NCBI GenBank assembly: GCA_964424985.1
Contig: CAYRKQ010000018.1
Span: forward strand, 1-16,448
Length of the DNA stretch: 16,448 nucleotides
From: CAYRKQ01 sp964424985
GTDB taxonomy: Bacteria; Patescibacteriota; Saccharimonadia; Saccharimonadales; UBA7683
Direction of reading: 5' to 3'
This document shows, one piece after another, positions 1-5,842 of this stretch. The translations under genes and the position numbers were made by a program. Position 1 is the first letter of the stretch. Every line of letters begins with the position of its first letter. Under the pieces are notes generated by a model, which made no database searches, was not told the DNA's origin, and saw only the letters and a program-made list of their open reading frames with translations.

Positions 1-2
1 GC

Positions 3-53
3 CTTTTAGGCGACCCTACTCATCAAGCCACCGGTGGAGCCGGTGGTGTCTGA
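3..53 (+). CDS. Possible C-terminal tail of an upstream gene (partial)
   Basis: The frame beginning at base 3 is open for 16 codons from the window edge, reads LLGDPTHQATGGAGGV and stops at TGA 51-53. It would converge on the minus-strand gene that ends at 83. Sixteen codons cannot establish coding potential and no family is recognisable. The glycine-rich reading may simply reflect the GC-rich palindrome that lies within it. Confidence 0.2.
   Translation, partial: LLGDPTHQATGGAGGV
28..37. repeat. GC-rich palindrome at the left edge, possible terminator stem
   Basis: CCACCGGTGG is a perfect 10-bp palindrome, followed by an imperfect copy of its right arm (GCCGGTGG at 39-46). It sits just past the end of the minus-strand membrane protein gene. 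It could act as a transcription terminator stem, but no T-run follows on either strand, so this is only a suggestion. Confidence 0.25.
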
Positions 54-82
54 CTATCAACTACCATATGCCATCTACAAAA

Positions 83-685
83 CTACTGTTGATCGTCTAG
101 AATTTCGGCAATGGCTTGTAAATCAGCCTGCGCTTTGTTGATTTTTTCGAGTGATTCCTTCGAAGAAAAATTCTTTTTCGCGGTAGTGAGTGCCTTTTGG
201 GCAGCCAGTACTTTCGGTTTTAACACCACAATAATTTCGCTGTCTAGTTTATTATCACGCTCGGCACTATCAAGTGTTTTTTTGGACGCTACATCTGGCT
301 TTGGTGAGGCGGGAAACTTCTTTTTTGGCTTGTAGGCTTTGTTGTAGATCTCGTTCAAGCCCTGATAGTTCCCACGCACCAGAATCTGAGCCAGTGCTAA
401 ATCACTCTTGGTGCCGCTAAAGCTAATATCTTCTTGGTATTCGTCTAAAATACCTAGTGTTTCAGAGGTGTTTTTCATAACAACCTGCATGTCAGCCTGT
501 CCGGGGGTAGATTTGCCTCCGAAGGCGACCCAAAAGAGTAAAATGGCAACCAGCAGACCGCCGCCGATCATCAGAAGTATCTGCTTGCGGTGATTAGCCG
601 GCTGAGGCATCTGGTACGGGTTAGGTGCCGTCGGATACCCAAAAGCGGGCTGTTGCGGTACTTGTTGCGGTTGCTGCGGATTCAT
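83..685 (-). CDS. Single-pass membrane protein with Pro/Gln-rich N-terminus, function unknown
   Basis: This encodes about 200 residues. The first ~32 are rich in Pro, Gln, Asn and Tyr (a low-complexity cytoplasmic tail). A single strongly hydrophobic segment follows at about residues 36-56 (ILLMIGGGLLVAILLFWVAF). The remaining ~145 residues are charged and helical, Lys/Ala-rich, with probable coiled-coil character, and by topology probably extracytoplasmic. I chose the ATG at 685 because a TATACT box lies 7 nt upstream. A second ATG two codons upstream (691) is also possible. No enzyme motif is visible. Proteins of this form (P/Q-rich tail, one TM, helical ectodomain) are common lineage-specific hypotheticals in CPR genomes. 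It is divergent from dnaG, and the shared intergenic region carries tandem repeats. Confidence 0.75.
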   Translation of the reverse strand: MNPQQPQQVPQQPAFGYPTAPNPYQMPQPANHRKQILLMIGGGLLVAILLFWVAFGGKSTPGQADMQVVMKNTSETLGILDEYQEDISFSGTKSDLALAQILVRGNYQGLNEIYNKAYKPKKKFPASPKPDVASKKTLDSAERDNKLDSEIIVVLKPKVLAAQKALTTAKKNFSSKESLEKINKAQADLQAIAEILDDQQ

Positions 686-692
686 AAGCATA

Positions 693-698
693 AGTATA
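693..698 (-). promoter_or_regulatory. -10 box (TATACT) of the membrane protein gene
   Basis: On the minus strand TATACT is followed by 7 nt and then the ATG at 685. This geometry would start the transcript at or next to the start codon (leaderless). No convincing -35 is seen: the expected position lies inside the GGTAGGT array. Confidence 0.5.
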
Positions 699-704
699 TC
701 ATTT

Positions 705-730
705 GGTAGGTGGTAGGTGGTAGGTGGTAG
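705..730. repeat. Tandem heptamer array GGTAGGT x 3.7
   Basis: Three full copies of GGTAGGT (705-711, 712-718, 719-725) are followed by GGTAG (726-730). The array lies directly upstream of the minus-strand gene's -10 box and faces a second heptamer array at 781-808 that is roughly its reverse complement (GTAGGTG against GTAGTAT). It is non-coding. The exact function is unknown, and slipped-strand copy-number variation is plausible for such arrays. Confidence 0.85.
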
Positions 731-780
731 ACGACGAGGTGACTATAGTAAGCACGGTTCCTTCAAGCCCCTACTGCTTG
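731..780. other. Non-array centre of the divergent intergenic region
   Basis: About 50 bp separate the two heptamer arrays. It contains TAGTAAGCA (747-755) and, 19 bp later, CTGCTTGATACTA, an imperfect inverted partner around TGCTT. Together with the arrays this makes a loose dyad centred on about 760. No small gene, RNA or strong terminator is seen. Confidence 0.4.
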
Positions 781-806
781 ATACTACATACTACATACTA
801 CATACT
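778..806 (+). promoter_or_regulatory. Predicted dnaG promoter built on the heptamer array
   Basis: TTGATA (778-783, five of six matches to the -35 consensus) is followed at exactly 17 nt by CATACT (801-806), a -10-like hexamer supplied by the repeat array. The dnaG ATG is 8 nt downstream. The alternative in-array hexamer TACTAC (803-808) lies 6 nt before the ATG. No Shine-Dalgarno sequence is possible within so short a leader. This is a prediction from sequence alone. Confidence 0.45.
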
Positions 807-808
807 AC
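781..808. repeat. Tandem heptamer array ATACTAC x 4
   Basis: Four perfect copies of ATACTAC (781-787, 788-794, 795-801, 802-808) abut the -35-like TTGATA and end 6 nt before the dnaG start codon. The array forms the whole promoter spacer and the -10 region. Confidence 0.9.
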
Positions 809-814
809 TAGGGT

Positions 815-2551
815 ATGGATGCGAAAGAGGAAATTAAGCGGAAGTTATCACTTGAGGATGTCGTTGGGGACTATCTTGAGTTAAAGCGTTCGGGGCGCAA
901 CTGGAAGGCTATTTCGCCCTTTACCAGTGAAAAAACGCCGAGTTTTATGGTGAGCCCGGAAAAACAGATCTGGCATGATTTTTCTTCGAACAAGGGTGGC
1001 GACATGTTTACTTTTGTGATGGAGGTAGAAGGCGTAGATTTTCGGGAATCGATGGAGATTTTAGCTCGTAAAGCCCTGGTGGATCTTTCACAGTATCAGC
1101 GTGGTGATGGATCGGCTGGTAAGTTGAAAAAGCGCCTCATTCAAGCGAATGAGCAGGCAGCTAACTTTTATCATCTGCAGCTTTCTAAAACACCTGCGGC
1201 ACTAAGCTACATTAAAGACAAACGGGCACTCACACCGGAGACCATTCGAACATGGAAGTTAGGCTACAGCCCGGAATCTGGCAGAGAACTCTATCAATAC
1301 CTTAAAAAACAAGGGTTTACTGATGAGGAGATGGCAAAAGCTGGCCTTGCTACAAGGCGAGCATCAGGACTGAGCGATATGTTCCGGGGGCGAATTATGG
1401 TGCCGCTGAGCGATGGGCAAGGTAATGTGGTCGGTTTCACGGCGCGTTTGCTAAAAGATGATCCGAAAGCTCCGAAATATTTTAATACACCGCAAACGCC
1501 GGTGTATGACAAGGGTCGCCAGGTGTTTGGCTTGCATCATGCCAAAGAGGCGATTCGCAAAGCTGACGCTACGGTGCTGGTAGAAGGTAACTTTGATGTT
1601 ATTAGTTCGCATCAAATAGGGGTACAAAATGTGGTGGCGGCGGCGGGAACGGCCATGACGGCCGATCATCTGCGGAGCTTAAGCCGACTCAGTATGAATG
1701 TGCGCCTGGCGTTTGATGCTGATGAGGCGGGTTTGAAAGCGACGGAACGGGCAATCGACATTGCTCAAGACGTAGGGGTTGATCTAAAGGTTATCACGCT
1801 GCCGGATGGTGCTAAAGATCCGGATGAAATCATTCAAAAAAGTTCTCAGCAGTGGCAAAAAGCAGTAGAAAAAGCCGACGACTCGGTCACCTGGGTACTG
1901 AACCGTTATGAAACGCTCTACGATAAATCGACCGCTGAAGGAAAGCGGTACCTTTCAACGAGGGCGCTGGCTATTATTCGCCGTCTTCAGGATCCGGTTG
2001 AACAAGAACATCATTTGAAGATGCTCAGTAAAGAGCTTGGCGTCAGCGAAAGTTCGTTGCTTTCCAAACTGAGGCAAACAAAAACGGCTGCTGCTAAGCA
2101 TAAAGAGGTGAAAGCTGATGTTGTTTCAGCCGACCACACAGCGTATGAAGATGATTTGCTGGCGCTGAATCTAGCCTACCCCGACGTGCGCGAGAGTTTA
2201 AAGACCATTGATACGTGTAGACTACATAGTGAACAACGAGAGATGGTAAAAAAAGTACTCAGTGGATTAAAACCGCACGATCAACTTAGCTTAAAACAGA
2301 TTGAACACTTGAAATTGGATGAAAACTATGTGAAAATATTAGAATTGCTCGTTGAGGAAAAATATGCCGACTGGAATCCAGCCGACATAATGGCCGAAGC
2401 AATGGCCCTCGCCCGACGTGTCTTAATGCAACATCAAACAGAAGAAAAAAACAGATTAACTGAAGCAATTGGAGCCGCCGAAGCCCGCGGTGATCAAAAA
2501 GAGGTTGCTCAGTTACTTGAAACGTATCAACACATGCTAAAGGAGCGTTAA
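815..2551 (+). CDS. dnaG: DNA primase DnaG with a ligand-less CHC2 zinc domain
   Basis: DnaG makes RNA primers on single-stranded DNA at the replication fork and binds the DnaB helicase. The protein has 578 residues, close to the usual 580-600. The N-terminal CHC2-type domain (about 1-100) keeps the family signatures EKTPSF (39-44) and KGGD (60-63). However, all four expected zinc ligands are replaced: Ser34, Thr37, Asp55 and Ser58 stand where Cys, His, Cys and Cys are normally found. The TOPRIM catalytic core follows, with Glu257 (VEGNFDV) and the DxD pair Asp301/Asp303 (FDADEAG), so polymerase activity should be intact. A C-terminal helicase-binding helical domain covers roughly 440-578. 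ATG 815 gives a normal N-terminus and no alternative is needed. The gene ends 1 nt before rpoD, whose Shine-Dalgarno lies inside it, so the two are probably co-transcribed. Confidence 0.97.
   Translation: MDAKEEIKRKLSLEDVVGDYLELKRSGRNWKAISPFTSEKTPSFMVSPEKQIWHDFSSNKGGDMFTFVMEVEGVDFRESMEILARKALVDLSQYQRGDGSAGKLKKRLIQANEQAANFYHLQLSKTPAALSYIKDKRALTPETIRTWKLGYSPESGRELYQYLKKQGFTDEEMAKAGLATRRASGLSDMFRGRIMVPLSDGQGNVVGFTARLLKDDPKAPKYFNTPQTPVYDKGRQVFGLHHAKEAIRKADATVLVEGNFDVISSHQIGVQNVVAAAGTAMTADHLRSLSRLSMNVRLAFDADEAGLKATERAIDIAQDVGVDLKVITLPDGAKDPDEIIQKSSQQWQKAVEKADDSVTWVLNRYETLYDKSTAEGKRYLSTRALAIIRRLQDPVEQEHHLKMLSKELGVSESSLLSKLRQTKTAAAKHKEVKADVVSADHTAYEDDLLALNLAYPDVRESLKTIDTCRLHSEQREMVKKVLSGLKPHDQLSLKQIEHLKLDENYVKILELLVEEKYADWNPADIMAEAMALARRVLMQHQTEEKNRLTEAIGAAEARGDQKEVAQLLETYQHMLKER
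2540..2545 (+). promoter_or_regulatory. Shine-Dalgarno of rpoD
   Basis: AAGGAG lies in the last codons of dnaG, 7 nt before the rpoD ATG at 2553. This is a canonical site and contrasts with the leader-less starts of promoter-proximal genes here. Downstream operon genes therefore use normal SD-led initiation. Confidence 0.75.
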
Positions 2552-2552
2552 C

Positions 2553-3683
2553 ATGCCAGCAAAGAAAAAAGAAGTTATAAAAAACAGTCCACCAGATGAA
2601 AAAGTCACCGAGCTGATTGCCAAATTGGTGGCAAAAGCTGCCAAAAAAGATAAAATACTCGATCAGCAAGAGGTGCTCGATATTGTCGAAGAATATGGTA
2701 AGTATGAGCAGCTTGAATCTATCTATGCGGCACTTGCGAAGGCTAAAATTGCCGTCACCACCAAAGACGAGCCGGCCGATGATGATATTTGGGCGACGAC
2801 TGACGAGGAAGAAGAAGTGATTGAACAAGATACCAGTTATCTTGACGATATCTCTGATGACTCAGTTCGCCTGTACCTGCGTGAAATCGGTAAAATCCCG
2901 CTTCTCACTGCCGAAGAAGAGTTAGCCTTGGCGCAAAAAGTGGTCGCTGGTGATAAGGGAGCCAAAGACGCCATGGCCGAAGCCAATATGCGCCTGGTGG
3001 TTTCAATTGCCAAGCGTTATTCTGGCCGCGGTCTTGATTTTCTTGATTTGATTCAAGAAGGCAACACTGGCCTGCTCCGTGCAGTCGAAAAGTTTGACCC
3101 AGATAAAGGCTTTAAGTTTTCAACCTACGCCACCTGGTGGATTCGCCAGGCCATTACTCGCGCTATTGCCGACCAAGCCCGCGTGATTCGTATTCCGGTG
3201 CACATGGTGGAAACCATCAACAAGTTACTCCGCACGCAGCGCCGTATGACACAGGAACTCAACCGCGAACCAACCATTGAAGAGCTTTCTAAAGAGCTGG
3301 AAATGGAGCCGGAAAAGATTGAATACGTTATTAAAATTAAGCAAGATGTAAATTCGCTTGATGCCGCAGTGCGCGACGACGAAGAAGATTCCGTTTTGGG
3401 TGATTTCATTGAAGACGAAGAAACCAAAAGCCCAGACGAAGCCGCCACCGAGCAGCTTTTGAAGGAGCAGGTGCAAAATATTTTAGCCTCGGCACTTTCA
3501 GAGCGAGAACTCAAAATTGTCAAAATGCGTTTTGGGCTGGAAGATGGCAAAAATCACACCCTGGAAGAAGTAGGCCATGAGTTTTCTGTCACTCGCGAGC
3601 GAATTAGGCAAATAGAAGCCAAAGCACTGGCAAAACTTCGCAAACACAAGGATGCCCGCAAACTGTATGAATACCTCAGCTAA
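2553..3683 (+). CDS. rpoD: Primary RNA polymerase sigma factor (sigma-70/SigA)
   Basis: This is the housekeeping sigma factor that directs RNA polymerase to -10/-35 promoters. Of its 376 residues, an N-terminal region-1.1-like helical part covers about 15-65, followed by an acidic linker (75-100). Region 1.2 starts at SVRLYLREIGKIPLLT. Region 2 (about 140-210) has RLVVSIAKRY, DLIQEGNTGLLRAVEKFD and GFKFSTYATWWIRQAI, the -10 recognition and melting segments. Region 3 (about 215-295) is full length. Region 4 (about 305-370) ends in the -35 recognition helix VTRERIRQIEAKALAKLR. All diagnostic motifs are intact. It follows dnaG after 1 nt, which is the dnaG-rpoD core of the classic macromolecular synthesis operon. 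rpsU is not next to dnaG here. The downstream kinase ORF overlaps its 3' end. Confidence 0.97.
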   Translation: MPAKKKEVIKNSPPDEKVTELIAKLVAKAAKKDKILDQQEVLDIVEEYGKYEQLESIYAALAKAKIAVTTKDEPADDDIWATTDEEEEVIEQDTSYLDDISDDSVRLYLREIGKIPLLTAEEELALAQKVVAGDKGAKDAMAEANMRLVVSIAKRYSGRGLDFLDLIQEGNTGLLRAVEKFDPDKGFKFSTYATWWIRQAITRAIADQARVIRIPVHMVETINKLLRTQRRMTQELNREPTIEELSKELEMEPEKIEYVIKIKQDVNSLDAAVRDDEEDSVLGDFIEDEETKSPDEAATEQLLKEQVQNILASALSERELKIVKMRFGLEDGKNHTLEEVGHEFSVTRERIRQIEAKALAKLRKHKDARKLYEYLS

Positions 3684-4275
3684 AAATGTCATTATCGGAA
3701 TTGGCGGATTGCCGCGCGGCGGCAAGGATAGTCTGGCCGAGCATTTTATAAATGCCGGATATTATGGAGTATCACTTGGCGATATTGTGCGCGACCAAGC
3801 ACGAATTCGTCACGCCGATAAACCTGACCCTATCTCAGTTGCCAATATGACTGAAACATCTAATTGGTTGCGATCAGAAAAGGGCGCGGATTTTGCTTTA
3901 AAAATGGCTCAGACACAATTTGCAGAGGCTCTTACTGCCAATCCGGATCTAAAGGGGCTGGTTGTTTTTAGCGTACGTGCGCCGGCTGAAGTTGACTATA
4001 TTCTGGCGCACGAAGGAGAGCTTATTTGGGTTGAAGCGAGTGATGAAATACGTTACGAGCGTGCAATAGAACATCTCCGCGAAGGCGAAATACCTATTTC
4101 ATTCAAAGAATTCAAGCGCCAAGAAGCATTACAACAACGCCCGCAACCAGGCATTCCTGAAGAAGTTCAGATGAATACTGACTACGTGAAGCAGAAGGCA
4201 ACCACTATTTTTGAAAATGAACAAACACTCGAAGCGTTCAACAAAAATGCCAAAGAGTTCATACAGAGTCTTTGA
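3667..4275 (+). CDS. P-loop nucleotide kinase-like protein (dephospho-CoA kinase/AAA_18-like)
   Basis: The product is 202 residues with a Walker A motif very near the N-terminus (GLPRGGKDS, about residues 14-22). In it the Ser/Thr after Lys is Asp, with Ser next, the GKD[ST] form seen in some deoxynucleotide and dephospho-CoA kinase relatives. A YYGVSLGDIVRDQAR segment follows, typical of small-molecule kinases of the UPF0200/AAA_18 group, then LRSEKGADFAL, and a LID-like basic region around RYERAIEHLREGE. The substrate cannot be told from sequence; nucleotides or dephospho-CoA are candidates. I preferred ATG 3667 because it leaves only a short extension before the P-loop. ATG 3652 is an alternative, and neither has a clear SD. 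The start overlaps the end of rpoD by 17 nt, so it is probably in the same transcript. Confidence 0.7.
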   Translation: MNTSAKNVIIGIGGLPRGGKDSLAEHFINAGYYGVSLGDIVRDQARIRHADKPDPISVANMTETSNWLRSEKGADFALKMAQTQFAEALTANPDLKGLVVFSVRAPAEVDYILAHEGELIWVEASDEIRYERAIEHLREGEIPISFKEFKRQEALQQRPQPGIPEEVQMNTDYVKQKATTIFENEQTLEAFNKNAKEFIQSL

Positions 4276-4286
4276 CAGGTCGGTAG

Positions 4287-4874
4287 CTATAATTTACCGG
4301 TATGTCCCGCGGTAATTTCTTTGTGATGCTCGAGCAAGAGGACGCTCGTTATAATTATCCAGGTTTGAAAAATAATAATTGAAATCAGTTGAATATAAAT
4401 TACATTGCCTCCAGCTGTCCTGAGGACTACGCTCGTGGCAGCGCATGCCGTAAGAAGCCAAAAAATATATTTTGATACCCGCGCCATTTTCTGGTGGCTT
4501 TTGTTGTATGTAATAAAGAAAACAGGTACTAAGTAAAGTATCAATCCGAGTAAAACACAGATATTGTGGGCGTCAAAAACGAATGCACTGACATGAGGCT
4601 GGTAAGGAACCCAGCCAGTGAAAGCAAGTAACAGTCCTGCAACTAACCCGAAGAACGAAGAGTGCTTCCAGTACGCATCAAGGTGCCTCATGAAGAAGAA
4701 TATCAGGATAGCAACAAGCGTAAGTGTAGTGCCAAAAAGTAAACGTGTTGAACCAAGACCATACTGACTGAATGGTTCGTTCAGATCCGGTGTTTTAGTT
4801 AATACAAGTATGAGAAGCGTGACCCATTCAAGCCCCACCGCCACAAAACCAAAGTACTTAGTGATATTTTTCAT
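4287..4874 (-). CDS. Six-TM integral membrane protein, DUF998-like
   Basis: The 195-residue product is very hydrophobic, with six predicted membrane helices at about residues 7-24, 43-60, 70-87, 101-121, 133-148 and 159-179. The segment PFSQYG after TM1 and the His-Asn pair opening TM4 recall the DUF998 family of bacterial membrane proteins, whose function is unknown. That assignment is by general resemblance only. The ATG at 4874 is preferred over more distal starts because a TATACT box lies 8 nt upstream and the longer N-terminus is hydrophilic and unlike the family. The gene is convergent with the kinase (11 bp between stops) and divergent from the second sigma factor. Confidence 0.7.
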   Translation of the reverse strand: MKNITKYFGFVAVGLEWVTLLILVLTKTPDLNEPFSQYGLGSTRLLFGTTLTLVAILIFFFMRHLDAYWKHSSFFGLVAGLLLAFTGWVPYQPHVSAFVFDAHNICVLLGLILYLVPVFFITYNKSHQKMARVSKYIFWLLTACAATSVVLRTAGGNVIYIQLISIIIFQTWIIITSVLLLEHHKEITAGHTGKL

Positions 4875-4882
4875 AAATATAG

Positions 4883-4888
4883 AGTATA
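4883..4888 (-). promoter_or_regulatory. -10 box (TATACT) of the DUF998-like gene
   Basis: TATACT on the minus strand is followed by 8 nt (CTATATTT) and then ATG 4874. It has leaderless geometry and no clear -35. It lies in the intergenic region shared with the divergent sigma factor gene. Confidence 0.5.
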
Positions 4889-4911
4889 CCATCAGTGGCA
4901 TGTGCTTATGC

Positions 4912-4940
4912 TTGCGTTCCGTGTTTTTACTCGATAGCAT
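4912..4940 (+). promoter_or_regulatory. Candidate promoter of the second sigma factor
   Basis: TTGCGT (4912-4917), a 17-nt spacer and TAGCAT (4935-4940) are followed 8 nt later by ATG 4949. Both hexamers are weak. A GGGGGA run (4941-4946) could serve as a very close SD instead. Confidence 0.3.
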
Positions 4941-4948
4941 GGGGGAAT

Positions 4949-5794
4949 ATGACAGCTGAAACAAATGTACGAGCAGTAGATCCACTAGGGGTTTACTTGC
5001 AAGAAATTGGTGAGCATCCGCTACTTACTGGTCAGCAAGAGGTTGAGCTATCTCAGCAGATTGAAGCTGGCGTCGCAGCATCAGCGCGCCTCGAAGAGCT
5101 GGAAGATTATAGTCTTGCACTTGAACTTCAAGAAGTTGCACGGGAAGGAGAGGAAGCTCGTCAAACGTTTATTAAGTCAAACCTCCGTTTAGTGGTAAGC
5201 ATCGCTAAACATTACCCCACAACACCTTCTATGGAGCTCCTGGATTTAATTCAAGAGGGTAATCTTGGCTTGCAACATGCAGTAGGTAAATTTGACTGGA
5301 GAAAAGGTTTCAAATTTTCTACGTACGCAACTTTTTGGATACGGCAAGCAATTGGTAGAGCGCTTGACCAGAAAACTACTCTGATACGCCTCCCTGGAGC
5401 TATGGCCTCTGATGTCAGGCGGACAATGAATGACTACGGAGACGACGCAAGTGGTTTGCCTGCAGATGTCGAGCGGATACACAGGCTTACTACACCCGTA
5501 TCCATCGATGCTCCTGCGGGTGAAGAAGGCTCAACACTCAAGGATTTCATTGCCTACGATGGTACTGATCCGGCTGAGGAGTCAACAGACAGTGTTCTTG
5601 CTGCTAAGGTACTTTCTGAACTGCCTCCACGTGAGAGCTTAGCAGTTAAGCTCAGGTTTGGTTTTTATGATGACGGCAAACTCCATTCGTATGAAGAGAT
5701 CGCCGAATGTCTTGGTCTTAATAACGCTGAGCAAGCTCGGAGACTAGTAATAAGAACAGTTAGAGAGCTTAATGCAAAACATGCAAGGGAGTAG
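4949..5794 (+). CDS. Second, divergent sigma-70 family factor
   Basis: The 281-residue product resembles RpoD without region 1.1. Region 1.2 is recognisable at the N-terminus (DPLGVYLQEIGEHPLLT, residues 11-27). Region 2 (about 70-150) has NLRLVVSIAKHY, LLDLIQEGNLGL and GFKFSTYATFWIRQAIGRAL. Region 3 is strongly shortened: the usual 3.0-3.1 helical block is largely missing between RLPGAMASDVRR and the SIDAP linker. In region 4 the normally conserved VTRERVRQIE is replaced by NNAEQARRLVIRTVREL, implying altered -35 recognition. I start it at ATG 4949, where the similarity to sigma factors begins; a GTG at 4895 would add an unlikely Cys-rich extension. It lies 3.3 kb from the primary rpoD in a genome type where extra sigma factors are few. 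Its regulon is unknown. Confidence 0.88.
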   Translation: MTAETNVRAVDPLGVYLQEIGEHPLLTGQQEVELSQQIEAGVAASARLEELEDYSLALELQEVAREGEEARQTFIKSNLRLVVSIAKHYPTTPSMELLDLIQEGNLGLQHAVGKFDWRKGFKFSTYATFWIRQAIGRALDQKTTLIRLPGAMASDVRRTMNDYGDDASGLPADVERIHRLTTPVSIDAPAGEEGSTLKDFIAYDGTDPAEESTDSVLAAKVLSELPPRESLAVKLRFGFYDDGKLHSYEEIAECLGLNNAEQARRLVIRTVRELNAKHARE

Positions 5795-5830
5795 TTAAGT
5801 GATCAGTTACGCGTAATTAATTAAGCAGGG

Positions 5831-5836
5831 TATACT
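5831..5836 (+). promoter_or_regulatory. -10 box (TATACT) of polA
   Basis: TATACT is followed by exactly 6 nt and the polA ATG at 5843. The predicted transcription start therefore coincides with or nearly abuts the start codon. The -35 region is poor, and there is no SD. Confidence 0.55.
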
Positions 5837-5842
5837 AGTACT

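Noticed and set aside
705..808. Repeats upstream of dnaG as a CRISPR array
   Set aside because: Units are 7 bp and contiguous, with no spacers and no cas genes nearby; they are simple tandem arrays.
2286..2828. 180-residue minus-strand open frame across the dnaG-rpoD junction
   Set aside because: It is antisense to two certain genes, is Phe/Leu/His-rich in the way of a complement of Lys/Glu-rich coding sequence, and has no promoter or family likeness.
3125..3550. 141-residue Ser-rich minus-strand open frame inside rpoD
   Set aside because: Its serine-rich composition is what the reverse complement of Glu/Asp/Leu-rich sigma region codons gives; rpoD is certain on the other strand.
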